Shown: positions 24,201 to 32,822 of the stretch, one piece after another | Layout of the letters: each line of letters starts with the position of its first letter | Numbering within the stretch: the first letter of the stretch is position 1 | Source of the DNA: AC-49 sp963766605 | GTDB taxonomy: Bacteria; Actinomycetota; Thermoleophilia; Solirubrobacterales; Solirubrobacteraceae | DNA: 64,000 nucleotides | NCBI GenBank assembly: GCA_963766605.1 | Contig: CAVYAT010000005.1 | Location: 310,001 to 374,000, forward strand | Direction: 5' to 3' | Translations under genes and position numbers: made by a program | Notes under the pieces: generated by a model | What the model was told of the DNA's origin: nothing | Seen by the model: the letters and a program-made list of their open reading frames with translations, nothing else | Databases searched by the model: none

Positions 24201-27200
24201 ATGCGGTCCAGATTCCCGGTTTTTGCCAGCCTTTTGATCACGCTCGCGACCGCGTCGGCCGCCCACGCGAACACGTACACGGTCACAACGACGGCCGATT
24301 CCCACCACAACTCGGCCATCGGCGGCGTCTGCGACACGCCGTGCTCGCTGCGCGGCGCGATCGAAACGGCTCAGGCGCACCCGGGTGACGACACGATCGT
24401 CGTCCCGGCCGGCCACTACGTGCTGACCGCGATCGGCGAAACGCCGTCGTCGCTGAACCTCGCCGCCGACGAGGCGGGGGGCTCGCTGGCGATCACCGGC
24501 GCCGGCGCCACGCAGACGATCATCGACGGCGATGCGACCGAGCCGATGGCGCCCAACGACGACCGCGTGATGACGATCGAGCCGACCATCGCGGTCACCT
24601 TGAGCCATCTCGAGGTGACCGGCGGCGTGGCCGACGAGTCCAACAACTTCTACGGCGGCGACATCACCAACTTCGGCGCGCTCGCGCTCGACCACGTCTG
24701 GCTGACCGGCGGCAGCGGCGAATCGGCCGGCGCGATCGCCAACCGGGCAGGGACGCTGACGATCACCGACAGCCTGATCTCGGGCAACGCTGCCGGCGAT
24801 CGCGGCGGCGGCGGCGACGGCGGCGCGATCCTCAACTTCGGCGAGGGCGGGCCGGCCCACCTGACGATCACGAACACGACGATCACCGACAACCGCGCGC
24901 TGCTCGCCGGGGCGATCACGTCGTACAACGACGCGGGGAACACCGTCGTGCTCGACCACGACACGATCGCGTTCAACACGGCAGAGCCGCTGGACGGCTC
25001 GGAGGGCCGCGGGACCGGCGGGCTACTCGCCGGCGCCGGAACGATGACGTTGAGCGGCAGCATCGTCTACGGCAATACGGCGACGTTCCTGGACTCGATG
25101 ACGACCGCGCCGCAGAACTGCGGCGTCAGCGGCGGCTCGTTCGTGTCGGCCGGCGGCAACGTGGGGGGGACGACCGAGTGCAGCTTGACGCTACCGTCCG
25201 ACCGCCCGAACGCCAACCCACTGCTTGCCGCGTCGCTCGCCGACAACGGCGGCGATACGCAGACGCTCGCGGTCGGCGCCGGCAGCCCGGCAATCGACCT
25301 CGGCGGCGCACCGAGCTGCCCGTCGACCGACCAGCGCGACCACGCCCGTCCGCAGGGCGCCGGCTGCGACGCCGGCGCCTACGAGGGCGACGTCGCCGTG
25401 ACACCTCCACCTCCTCCGCCGCCACCTCCGCCACCTCCGCCACCTCCTCCACCCGCGCAGCCGACGGCCGTCATCACGGGCTCGATCCTGTACAACCCGG
25501 CGTTCCCGCCCGGCCCCTCGCCCGCGGCGCAGTCTCCGACCGCGGCGCCGGGCCACCCGTCGAGCGGCGATGTCGCGCTCGTCAACGCTGCGGGCCGCGC
25601 GGTGTCCGTCGATCACGTTCCCTTCGCGGTCGCCACGGGCAAGCTCGGCGCGTCCGGCGCCAGCCCGCTCAGCCAGCTGGCGGGCACGGCGCCGTCGTTC
25701 GAGCTCGACCATGTCGCCGCATGCAGCGCCTGTCGCGTCGAGCTGCGCAGCGGCGGCAAGCTGCAGGACAGCGCGCCTATCGACGTCTCCGGCGGCGACG
25801 GCGAGATCGACCAGAATCTCACCTACGGCCAGATCCCCAACGGCGCGTTCGCCGAGGGTGCGATCGTCGCCCCGAAGGGCACGAACCCCCGCAATCTCGT
25901 TGTGCAGCTCTTCAGCTCGGGCGGCGAGTCGACGAAGCTGCTGGGCAGCACCGACAAGCTGCCGGCGACCTGCGCGGGCACCAAGGGCTGCAGCGGCGGC
26001 GCGCCGAGCAGCGGAGCGATCCGCTGGCGTCTCGGCGGCCTCCCGACAAAGCCGACGGCGGTCACGGTCAAGCTCACGCAGAGGAACTCCAAGGGCAACC
26101 TCGTCGGAGTCGACACGGTCCACGCCAAGCTGGCCGGCGGCACGGAGGACACGAAGATCCCCGACCTCACGACCCTCGACGTCGACCCCAGCGGCCCGGC
26201 CGGCCGCGTCCTCGACGGGATCGTCACCTACCACCCGGCCTTTCCGCCAGGCGCGCCGGACACGGCCGGCGAGGACATGCGCTCGGTGCCCAAGGCACCG
26301 AAGGTCACCGCCGAGCTCGACGACTCGAGCGGCCACGCGGTCGCAAAGGCAACGGGTGCCGCGGCGCCGGCTCCTAGCGGTGCCAAGGGCTCGACCGCGG
26401 GCCCGATCGTCTATCGCCTGACCCATCTCAAGCCATGCCGCGGATGCACGCTGCGCCTGCTCAGCGGGACGACGGTGCAGGACAGTGTCACGGTCGACGT
26501 GACCGGCGACGACCCGTCGATTCAGCGCCAGGACGTCGAATATGGGCGGTTCCCCGACGGCACATACGTCGACGGTACGGTCAACATGCCGCGCGGCCTG
26601 GCGACGAGTGCGATCTCGGTCCAAGTCCTGCAGGGCGCCAAGGTGCTCGCCGACTCGACCAAGATCGCGAGCCTCTGCACGTCCAAGATCGGCGCCGGTC
26701 GCGCCTCGCCGAACTGCGCGAAGCTGACCGGAGGCGCGTTGCCGTTTCGCCTCGGCAACGTCCCGGCCGGCGTGCCGGGCCTGACGCTCGCGCTGCTGCT
26801 GCATCCGAAGAGCGGCGCACCATTCGCCGTCGACTCGCAGCCGTTTGCCAGCGGCGACCCGGGCAGCGCGGTCGAGTCGTCGCCGATGACGCTTCCCGAC
26901 CCGCAGCCGACCGGCCCGTCGGGGCGGGTTCTGACCGGAGCGGTCACGCTCGACGCGCCGTTTGCGCCGGGTGCTCCACCCGACACGACCGGCATCCCGA
27001 CCAGCGGCTTGACCGTTGAGCTGCGGGTGAACCAGCAGGGCGGCGAGGGCCGCACGATCCGGCTCGCGTCCACGCCTGTGCACTCGGAGACGGTCAGCAC
27101 GGCCGGCACCGCAACAAGCAAGGGCGGGCAGCTCGTGCAGGCCTACACGCTGACCAAGCTTGATGCGTGCCTCGACAACTGCACGGTTGTGCTCCTGCGC

Positions 27201-27629
27201 GGCGGGGTCGTCCAGGACAGCCAGCCGGTGACGATCCCCGACGCGACGCCGTCGGTCACCGTGCAGCCCCTGGCCAACAACCGCCTGTCGTCCGCGTCGC
27301 ACCTGGACGGCACGCTCGCGTTCACCTCGTCGCGCTCACCCGTTGGACTGTCGGTGACGGTCAACGTCGGTGACAGGACCGCCGCGAGCTCGATCAAGCT
27401 CCATGGCTGCGCAACCGCGACGAGCTGTCCGAAGGGCACGCACTTCGACTTCCGCCTCTCAAAGCTGCCGGTGGCCGGTGGCCGGGCGACGCTCGTGGTC
27501 CGTGGACCGTCGGCACAGGGTGGTTCCGCCAAGACGTTGCTGTCGAAGTCGATCACGCTCGCCGGCGGCGGTGCGGACACCGACCTGGGCACGCTCAAGC
27601 TGGCGCTCGACACACCCAAGCGGTCGTAG
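24201..27629 (+). CDS. CSLREA-domain surface beta-helix protein with three C-terminal repeats
   Basis: The 1142-residue secreted protein has a signal peptide (1-23) and the CSLREA-type motif CDTPCSLRGAI near residue 50. A right-handed beta-helix region of Thr/Gly/Asn-rich repeats follows, then a choice-of-anchor-like end (NPLLAASLADNGGDTQTLAV and CDAGAYE) to about residue 395. A run of 17 prolines leads into three repeats of about 240 residues, each with a paired-Cys element (ACSACRVEL, PCRGCTLRL, ACLDNCTVVL) and a VQDS/LQDS motif. It is likely displayed on the cell surface; ligand or activity is unknown. A TAGCAT hexamer lies nine bases before the ATG. Confidence 0.85.
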   Translation: MRSRFPVFASLLITLATASAAHANTYTVTTTADSHHNSAIGGVCDTPCSLRGAIETAQAHPGDDTIVVPAGHYVLTAIGETPSSLNLAADEAGGSLAITGAGATQTIIDGDATEPMAPNDDRVMTIEPTIAVTLSHLEVTGGVADESNNFYGGDITNFGALALDHVWLTGGSGESAGAIANRAGTLTITDSLISGNAAGDRGGGGDGGAILNFGEGGPAHLTITNTTITDNRALLAGAITSYNDAGNTVVLDHDTIAFNTAEPLDGSEGRGTGGLLAGAGTMTLSGSIVYGNTATFLDSMTTAPQNCGVSGGSFVSAGGNVGGTTECSLTLPSDRPNANPLLAASLADNGGDTQTLAVGAGSPAIDLGGAPSCPSTDQRDHARPQGAGCDAGAYEGDVAVTPPPPPPPPPPPPPPPPPAQPTAVITGSILYNPAFPPGPSPAAQSPTAAPGHPSSGDVALVNAAGRAVSVDHVPFAVATGKLGASGASPLSQLAGTAPSFELDHVAACSACRVELRSGGKLQDSAPIDVSGGDGEIDQNLTYGQIPNGAFAEGAIVAPKGTNPRNLVVQLFSSGGESTKLLGSTDKLPATCAGTKGCSGGAPSSGAIRWRLGGLPTKPTAVTVKLTQRNSKGNLVGVDTVHAKLAGGTEDTKIPDLTTLDVDPSGPAGRVLDGIVTYHPAFPPGAPDTAGEDMRSVPKAPKVTAELDDSSGHAVAKATGAAAPAPSGAKGSTAGPIVYRLTHLKPCRGCTLRLLSGTTVQDSVTVDVTGDDPSIQRQDVEYGRFPDGTYVDGTVNMPRGLATSAISVQVLQGAKVLADSTKIASLCTSKIGAGRASPNCAKLTGGALPFRLGNVPAGVPGLTLALLLHPKSGAPFAVDSQPFASGDPGSAVESSPMTLPDPQPTGPSGRVLTGAVTLDAPFAPGAPPDTTGIPTSGLTVELRVNQQGGEGRTIRLASTPVHSETVSTAGTATSKGGQLVQAYTLTKLDACLDNCTVVLLRGGVVQDSQPVTIPDATPSVTVQPLANNRLSSASHLDGTLAFTSSRSPVGLSVTVNVGDRTAASSIKLHGCATATSCPKGTHFDFRLSKLPVAGGRATLVVRGPSAQGGSAKTLLSKSITLAGGGADTDLGTLKLALDTPKRS
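25404..25454 (+). repeat. 17-codon polyproline tract
   Basis: Seventeen consecutive proline codons, mostly alternating CCA, CCT and CCG, join the beta-helix to the repeat region of the CSLREA protein. The low-complexity DNA is prone to slippage, and the tract would need EF-P for translation. It is likely a stiff spacer. Confidence 0.9.
25468..27629 (+). repeat. Three tandem ~240-residue protein repeats
   Basis: Repeat units begin near 25468 (ITGSILYNPAFPPG), 26202 (RVLDGIVTYHPAFPPG) and 26922 (RVLTGAVTLDAPFAPG), about 720-735 bases apart, and share the Cys-pair and QDS elements. They arose by internal duplication and have diverged, so they are clear at the protein level and weak in the DNA. 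Confidence 0.7.
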
Positions 27630-27809
27630 GCGCCTTGCGCAGGAATTGCTGGTACGGCTGGGGATGAGCATGTCTGGCCCGATTTGCGCATCTGGTTGCT
27701 ACATAATCGGCGTTATCGAGCATTGACAGTGGGCGGGCGGGTAGCCGATCTGTCCAGGGCCAGGCCCCCGTCATACCGTCTTCCTACGGGTTCGGCCGAT
27801 GCTCTTCAC

Positions 27810-28088
27810 GTGGTCGAAGAGCGTCTTGATATCTGCGTCGCCTGCGGTGAGCGATTCGTGATCCCCGAGCGGCTGATGGGTCTGCACGACAACCGCCTCG
27901 TCGTCGGCCTACGTTGCGCGGCGTGCGGCATGCGTAAGCTCGCCGTCGTGCGCGCCGGGCTGTTCGAGGACCTGCTCTCGCGCTACGACGACGGCTACAC
28001 GCAACTCGAGCGCTCGCTCGAGTCGGTCGAGATCGACCGTTTCGCCGCGGCGCTGGCCGCGAACGCGATCCTGCCTGAAGACTTCTGA
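27810..28088 (+). CDS. Small zinc-ribbon protein, function unknown
   Basis: The 92-residue protein has two CxxC pairs (CVACGERF and CAACGMRK, about residues 9 and 36) typical of a zinc ribbon, followed by a helical tail. I chose GTG 27810 because the frame upstream (back to 27684) has many A/T third positions, unlike coding DNA here. A TTGACA at 27723 lacks a matching -10. No close family is recognised; possible roles include transcription or ribosome-associated binding. The gene is isolated, convergent with the thioesterase gene at 28097. Confidence 0.55.
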   Translation: MVEERLDICVACGERFVIPERLMGLHDNRLVVGLRCAACGMRKLAVVRAGLFEDLLSRYDDGYTQLERSLESVEIDRFAAALAANAILPEDF

Positions 28089-28096
28089 GCCCGCGG

Positions 28097-28876
28097 TCAG
28101 CGCGCCGCCACAAACAGCGACTGCGCGGCGACCCCGATCGGGCCGTCCTCGTCGCAGAGCGTCGATGTCGCCAGCCCGATCCCGTCGGGCTCGATCGCGC
28201 TGACCGACGCCAGCTGCACCCACTCGCCGCGCGGCTCGCGCGACAGGTAAACGCTGAGGTCCGGGTTTATGAACAGGTGGGTCTCGAAGTCGAGAACGCG
28301 GCTGATGCCGTTGCCGAAGTCGGCGGCCGCCATCACGCGCTCCAGCGCTGACGGCGTCTCGTCATCAACGACCGGGCGGCGCAGGCGAAACCAGCAGCTC
28401 GCCGGCCCCCGCTCGCCGAATGCGCCCGCGCTGAAGCGCAGCTCCATCCCGACGGTGGCGAAGTTCTCCTCACGGTAGCCCTCGCGCTCCAGCGCGATCG
28501 ACTCCTGCGGACCCGGCCCCGGCGGCGGCAGCGTGTCGGTCGAGATGCCCGTCTCCTCGGTGCGGATACGCAGGACCCGCGCGCGCATCATGACCTCACC
28601 GTCGGCCTTCAGCTCGGCCTCGACGACCTGCAGCCGCCGTCCCTCGCGCAGGACGCTCGTGTGTACGGTCAGCGGCGCCATCGGCACGGCACCGACGAGG
28701 TCGAACGTCAGTCGTGTGGCGCGCATCGGCGCGAGCGTCGGCACCTGCTCGACCGCGCGTGCCAGCAGCGCCGCAGGTGCGCCGCCGTGCAGGGCGTTGG
28801 GATCCCACGGCCCGCGGGCGGGGCCGGTCGGCACGAAGGTCTCCCCGTCGGTGTGAAACAGCGGCTCGTCGCTCAT
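28097..28876 (-). CDS. Acyl-CoA thioesterase-like protein (double hotdog)
   Basis: The 259-residue protein matches the TesB-like thioesterase-superfamily pattern: HGGAPAALLARAVEQ in the first hotdog, RLTFDLVGAVPMAPL, then a second hotdog with DFGNGISRVLDFETHLFINPDLSVYLSREP and WVQLASVSAI. Such enzymes hydrolyse acyl-CoA thioesters in the cytosol. Its ATG overlaps the stop of the upstream DUF3052-like gene by four bases, so the two form an operon. Substrate chain length is not predictable here. Confidence 0.85.
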   Translation of the reverse strand: MSDEPLFHTDGETFVPTGPARGPWDPNALHGGAPAALLARAVEQVPTLAPMRATRLTFDLVGAVPMAPLTVHTSVLREGRRLQVVEAELKADGEVMMRARVLRIRTEETGISTDTLPPPGPGPQESIALEREGYREENFATVGMELRFSAGAFGERGPASCWFRLRRPVVDDETPSALERVMAAADFGNGISRVLDFETHLFINPDLSVYLSREPRGEWVQLASVSAIEPDGIGLATSTLCDEDGPIGVAAQSLFVAAR

Positions 28877-29280
28877 CGCAGCTCCTTGCGGATCACCAGC
28901 CGCAGGCCCGACCACGTCTCGTCGATCGCGCAGACCTTCGTGTCGACGAGCCCGGTCGGCAGCGCGATGTCGCGCACGACATGCTCGTTCATGTCGGTCG
29001 GCACGCCGGACGCGCGCTTGGGCCACGCGACCCACGCCATCCCGGCGGGCCGGATCGCCTCGCGCAGCGCCTCGACGCGCGCGGCGAGCTCGTCCCGGCG
29101 CGTGGTGAAGAAGATCAGCAGGTCGATCGCCGTGCCCAGTCGCTTGCGCACGCGGACGCCGTCGGGCAGCTCGCCGAGCAGCGCCGGCAGGTTCTCGGGC
29201 ATGTTGACGAACAGCACCGTCTGTCCCGTGGTGAGGCCGAGCTTCCGGGGCAGTGTCGTCGTGTACGGCGTGGCGCTCAC
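28873..29280 (-). CDS. DUF3052-like conserved protein
   Basis: The 135-residue protein resembles the DUF3052 family common in actinobacteria: LPRKLGLTTGQTVLFVNMP at the start, LLIFFTTRRDEL in the middle and WVAWPKRASGVPTDMNE with VDTKVCAIDETWSGLRLV at the end. Function is unknown. GTG 29280 was chosen because the family starts shortly before the KLG motif and because TATCGT (29295-29290) lies nine bases upstream. It is translationally coupled to the thioesterase gene. Confidence 0.82.
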   Translation of the reverse strand: MSATPYTTTLPRKLGLTTGQTVLFVNMPENLPALLGELPDGVRVRKRLGTAIDLLIFFTTRRDELAARVEALREAIRPAGMAWVAWPKRASGVPTDMNEHVVRDIALPTGLVDTKVCAIDETWSGLRLVIRKELR

Positions 29281-29349
29281 GGTCCGGGCACGATATTTGA
29301 CGGGCCGACCCGGAGCGCAGAACGCCGCCGACAGGTTCAATGTGCAGAC

Positions 29350-30165
29350 GTGATCCGCCTCGCCGCTCTCACCCTGGCGCTGCTCGTCGCCGCGCCGGCC
29401 GCGGCGCCGGCCGCGCTGTTGTCGAGCTCCGACCGCCAGAGCTTCGCCCACCTGTCGGCGTCGCTGGGCGGCCGCAACGGGATCGCGGTCTCCAATGTCG
29501 GACGTGGCCAGCCGGTGACCGAGCTCGGCTCGTTGCGCACCGGCGTCGCCTGGTCGACGATCAAGACGGCGATCGCGATCGCGACCTACAACCGCGCCCA
29601 CGGTCATCCCAGCGCATCCGCGCTAGCGCTGCTGCGCCGCGCGATCACCGCCTCCGACAACGCGGCCGCGCAGTCGCTGTGGGACCGGCTCGGCGGCGGC
29701 ACGCAGGCCGCGTCGGTCGTGCAGGGCGTGCTGCGTTCGGGCGGCGACCCCGCCACGGTCGTGCAGTCGCGCGTCACGCGGCCAGGGTTCACGGCGTTCG
29801 GCCAGACGCGATGGTCGCTGAGCGACCAGCTGCGGTTCACAGCCGGCATGACCTGCCTCCCCCATGGCGCGCCGGTCCTGAACCTGATGGGCCAGGTCGT
29901 CTCCTCGCAACGTTGGGGCCTGGGCTCGGCCGCAAACGGCTCGCGCGCGGTCCTCAAGGGCGGCTGGGGCCCCGCACCCTCGGGTCCCTACCTCGTGCGC
30001 CAGATGGGCATCCTCAGCTTCGGTTCACACCCCGTCGCGGTCACGATCGCGACCGTTCCCCGCGACGGCTCGTTCAACAGCGGCACGCGCGACCTGACGC
30101 GGATCGCCACATGGCTGGCCGCCCACGTCGACGCGTCGGCCGCGCCGGTTCAGCCGGCCTGCTGA
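29350..30165 (+). CDS. Secreted beta-lactamase-fold serine hydrolase
   Basis: The 271-residue protein has a signal peptide (1-22) and the three motifs of penicillin-interacting serine enzymes: Ser69-x-x-Lys72 (STIK), Ser102-Asp103-Asn104 (SDN) and Lys203-Gly-Gly (KGG). I see no clear Glu166 region for class A deacylation, so it may be a D-Ala-D-Ala-type or other acyl-transfer enzyme and not a resistance factor. GTG 29350 lies eight bases after TTCAAT, fitting a leaderless start. Its 3' end overlaps the convergent hydrolase gene by 16 bases. Confidence 0.82.
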   Translation: MIRLAALTLALLVAAPAAAPAALLSSSDRQSFAHLSASLGGRNGIAVSNVGRGQPVTELGSLRTGVAWSTIKTAIAIATYNRAHGHPSASALALLRRAITASDNAAAQSLWDRLGGGTQAASVVQGVLRSGGDPATVVQSRVTRPGFTAFGQTRWSLSDQLRFTAGMTCLPHGAPVLNLMGQVVSSQRWGLGSAANGSRAVLKGGWGPAPSGPYLVRQMGILSFGSHPVAVTIATVPRDGSFNSGTRDLTRIATWLAAHVDASAAPVQPAC

Positions 30166-30944
30166 GCCCGCCCCGCCAACTCCGCAATCACCCGCGATAG
30201 CTGCGCCCCCTGCCACGCGATCGGCGATGCGCCGGGCGCCTCGACGACCAGCGTCGCGCCGGGGATCGTGACCGCGTAGGCCTGCGCAATCCGCAGCGGG
30301 TGCTGCGGGTCGGCCTCGTCGCGGTCGCCGACGACGACGGTCGGGCAGGCGATCTGGCGCAGGTCGGCCAGGGCGTCGAACGGCGCCGAGCGCGGCACCT
30401 GCTCGAGGGCGTCGGCGACCGCCTCGGGATGCTCGTGCAGCGCCATCCGCTGGCGCAGGACGGTCGTGACGGTGTCGCGCCAGCCCTCGCCGACGCTGCG
30501 CACGTCGTAGGCGGCGACGAAGCCCTCGACCCCGTCGCGGCGCAGCCCGGCGGCCAGCGCGTCCCAGTTCGCCAGCCCGGCCGGGAACGCAGCGGGGTCG
30601 TGCGCCGGGGTGACGAGCACGAGCCCCGACACCCGCCGGGGACGTTCAAGCGCGAGGTGGATCGCGGTGTGGGCGCCCATCGATGCTCCGGCGATCACTG
30701 CGCTCTCGATCCCGTTCTCGTCGAGCACGCGCTCGAGGTCGCCGGCCAGGCGCGGGTAGTCGTAGCGGTCGCCCGGGTCTGAGGCGCCGTGGCCGCGCGC
30801 GTCGTAGGCGATCATGCGGTGCCCTGCGCGCTGGAGCGCCGTCGAGCCCATGACGACGTAGCGGTTGGTCGCCGTCAGTCCGTGAAGCAGGACGACCGCA
30901 GTCCCCTCCCCCGCTTCGACCTCGTGCAACAACGGCTCGGCCAT
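30150..30944 (-). CDS. Alpha/beta-hydrolase with an apparently missing catalytic His
   Basis: The 264-residue protein has the hydrolase landmarks: oxyanion segment LLHGLTATN, YDARGHGASD, nucleophile elbow GASMGAH (Ser near 93) and a late Asp region (VVVGDRDEAD). Where the family normally has the catalytic histidine near the C-terminus, the sequence reads PGASPIAWQG, with alanine (GCA) in the usual His place. It may be a pseudo-enzyme, use another base, or carry a substitution. It starts with ATG beside a TAGGGT hexamer shared with the divergent thioredoxin gene. Confidence 0.85.
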   Translation of the reverse strand: MAEPLLHEVEAGEGTAVVLLHGLTATNRYVVMGSTALQRAGHRMIAYDARGHGASDPGDRYDYPRLAGDLERVLDENGIESAVIAGASMGAHTAIHLALERPRRVSGLVLVTPAHDPAAFPAGLANWDALAAGLRRDGVEGFVAAYDVRSVGEGWRDTVTTVLRQRMALHEHPEAVADALEQVPRSAPFDALADLRQIACPTVVVGDRDEADPQHPLRIAQAYAVTIPGATLVVEAPGASPIAWQGAQLSRVIAELAGRAQQAG

Positions 30945-30951
30945 CGAGACC

Positions 30952-30960
30952 CATACCCTA
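30952..30960. promoter_or_regulatory. Overlapping divergent -10 elements (hydrolase / thioredoxin)
   Basis: CATACCCTA contains CATACC on the plus strand (30952-30957), eight bases before the ATG at 30966, and TAGGGT on the minus strand (30960-30955), ten bases before the ATG at 30944. Neither gene has a Shine-Dalgarno. Compact bidirectional control is inferred. Confidence 0.4.
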
Positions 30961-30965
30961 TGTCC

Positions 30966-31712
30966 ATGACCGCCGCGATCGATGTGACCGAGCAGGATTT
31001 CGAGACCGAGGTGATCGAGCGGTCCAAGACGACGCCGGTCGTCGTCGACTTCTGGGCGGACTGGTGTGGCCCGTGCCGTCAGCTCGGGCCACTGCTCGAG
31101 CGCGAGGCGGAGCGCAGCAACGGGCAGGTTGTGCTGGCCAAGGTCGACACCGAGGCCAACCCCCGCCTGTCGCAGGCGTTGCGGATCCAGAGCATCCCGG
31201 CCGTGATGGCGTTCAAGGACGGGCAGATCGTCGACGAGTTCGTCGGCGTCAAGCCGCCGGCGGCCGTGCAGAGCTTCTTCGCCGGGCTGGTGCCGTCGGA
31301 GGCCGACGGACTGGCCGAGGCGGGCGATGAGGCGTCGCTGCGCCGTGCGCTGGAGCTCGATCCGGGGCGCGCCGACGCCTCGGTGGCGCTGGCCCGATTG
31401 CTGCTGGATCGCGGCGACCGTGTCGACGCGCTCGCGCTGCTGGACAACGTGAGCGGCTCGTTCGCCGCCGACGGGCTGGCCGCCCGCATCCGGCTACAGG
31501 ACGCCGGCGATGTCGATCTCGACGCGGCGTGGAGCGCGCTGGACGGCGGCGACGCGCAGACCGGGGTCGACCTGCTGATCGGCGCGATCGCCCTTGCCCC
31601 CCACCACACCGACGACCTGCGGATGGCGATCGTCGGCGTGCTCGACGAGCTCGGCGTCGACCATCCGCTGTCGCGCGATGCCCGCCGGCGGCTGGCCGCC
31701 GCGCTGTACTGA
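30966..31712 (+). CDS. Thioredoxin-domain protein with TPR-like C-terminus (CnoX/YbbN-like)
   Basis: The 248-residue cytosolic protein has a thioredoxin domain (1-110) with the active site WCGPC near residue 37 and the cis-Pro loop SIPAVMAF. A helical TPR-like region (about 120-248) follows, with LRRALELDPGRADASVALARLLLDRG. This layout matches CnoX/YbbN, a redox-sensing holdase chaperone; here the CxxC is intact, so disulfide exchange is also possible. An ATG six bases upstream (30960) is an alternative start. Confidence 0.88.
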   Translation: MTAAIDVTEQDFETEVIERSKTTPVVVDFWADWCGPCRQLGPLLEREAERSNGQVVLAKVDTEANPRLSQALRIQSIPAVMAFKDGQIVDEFVGVKPPAAVQSFFAGLVPSEADGLAEAGDEASLRRALELDPGRADASVALARLLLDRGDRVDALALLDNVSGSFAADGLAARIRLQDAGDVDLDAAWSALDGGDAQTGVDLLIGAIALAPHHTDDLRMAIVGVLDELGVDHPLSRDARRRLAAALY

Positions 31713-31727
31713 GGACCGCGGCGCCGG

Positions 31728-32780
31728 CTACACCTCGAGCGCCAGCTGGTCGTCGGGCGCCTCCTCGAACGCCGCGACGCGCACCCCGAGCAGGCGCAGC
31801 GGCCGCGCCGGGGCGTACTCGCGCAGTAGCTCGACGGCAAGGTCGCAGACCACCGTGGGATCGTTGGTCGCGCCGGCAATGGTCCGCGCCCGGGTGACGG
31901 TCGTGAAGTCGTCGAGCCGGACCTTGATCGCGATCGTGCGCCCGCGGCGCTCCTGACCCTGCAGGCCCTCGCACAGCCGAATACCGAGCTCGCGCAGGAT
32001 CTGCTCCTGGCGGTCGCGGTCGGCGATGTCGTAGTCGAACGTCGTCTCGCGCGACTCGGACACGGCAATGCGCACGCTCGTCACCTCGCCCGAGCCCTCG
32101 AAGCGCCCGCGGGAGGCCAGCCACGGACCCTGGCGGGCGCCGAAGCGCTCGATCAGAGCCGCGTCGGGCGTCGCGGCCAGCCGCCCGAGCGTCGTGATGC
32201 CCATCGCCTCGAGCGCCTGCGCGGTCTTCGGCCCGATTCCCGGAACGAGGCCGGGCGGCGAGGCGGCAAAGCGCTCGCACGCCATCTCGCGGCTCAGGAC
32301 GACGAAGCCACCGGGCTTCTCGGCGTCGGACGCGACCTTGGCCACCAGCTTGTTCGGCCCGATGCCGACTGAGGCGCTCATGCCGGTCTGCCGGCGGATG
32401 TCGAGGACCAGACGGCGCATCGCCGCCTTCGGCGACAGCATGCCCGAGAGGTCGAGGTAGGCCTCGTCGAGGCCCATCACCTCGACCTCGTCGGCGGCGG
32501 CGCGCACGAGCGTCATCACGCGCCCGGAGACCTCGCGGTAGGCGGTGAAGTCGGGCGCGATGACAATCGCGTCGGGGCACAGCCGCCGCGCGCGCGAAGC
32601 CGGCATCGCCGAGCCGACGCCGTAGCGACGGGCCTCATACGACGCCGTGGTGACGACCGCGCGCGGCCCGCTCCCGGCGACGATCACCGGCTTGCCACGC
32701 AGTTCGGGCCGGCGTTCGAGCTCGACCGACGCGTAGAACGCGTCGATGTCGAGATGGGCGATGACGGTCCGGCCGGGCAC
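31728..32780 (-). CDS. dinB: DNA polymerase IV (Y family)
   Basis: This is a full-length 350-residue Y-family polymerase. Catalytic acidic residues are visible in HLDIDAFYASVE (Asp10, Asp12 region) and in GLDEAYLDLSG. The thumb helix-hairpin-helix is LVPGIGPKTAQALEAMGI, and the little finger starts near SVRIAVSESRETTFDYD. It performs low-fidelity translesion synthesis. No C-terminal beta-clamp motif is obvious. The GTG start lies six bases after GACAAT (32792-32787), another leaderless arrangement. Downstream gene converges 15 bases away. Confidence 0.94.
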   Translation of the reverse strand: MPGRTVIAHLDIDAFYASVELERRPELRGKPVIVAGSGPRAVVTTASYEARRYGVGSAMPASRARRLCPDAIVIAPDFTAYREVSGRVMTLVRAAADEVEVMGLDEAYLDLSGMLSPKAAMRRLVLDIRRQTGMSASVGIGPNKLVAKVASDAEKPGGFVVLSREMACERFAASPPGLVPGIGPKTAQALEAMGITTLGRLAATPDAALIERFGARQGPWLASRGRFEGSGEVTSVRIAVSESRETTFDYDIADRDRQEQILRELGIRLCEGLQGQERRGRTIAIKVRLDDFTTVTRARTIAGATNDPTVVCDLAVELLREYAPARPLRLLGVRVAAFEEAPDDQLALEV

Positions 32781-32786
32781 AGGGGA

Positions 32787-32792
32787 ATTGTC
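32787..32792 (-). promoter_or_regulatory. Putative -10 element of dinB
   Basis: GACAAT (minus strand, 32792 to 32787) is six bases before the GTG of dinB at 32780. No LexA-type box was seen near it. Confidence 0.4.
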
Positions 32793-32822
32793 CCTCCGCG
32801 CCCGGCCAGACCGGCAGCGCTG

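Noticed and set aside
25399..25456. Short-period repeat that could be taken for a CRISPR or microsatellite
   Set aside because: It is in frame and encodes the polyproline linker; there are no spacers or cas genes.
25191..27302. A 703-codon minus-strand frame across the CSLREA gene
   Set aside because: It is low-complexity Arg/Ala-rich sequence without domains, antisense to a gene with signal peptide and recognisable motifs.
27723..27728. Perfect TTGACA as promoter for the zinc-ribbon gene
   Set aside because: No acceptable -10 hexamer lies 16-18 bases downstream, and the frame between it and GTG 27810 does not look coding.
29350..30165. Antibiotic-resistance beta-lactamase
   Set aside because: The catalytic motifs are generic to penicillin-interacting enzymes and the class A general-base Glu region is not seen; there is no linked resistance or mobility gene.
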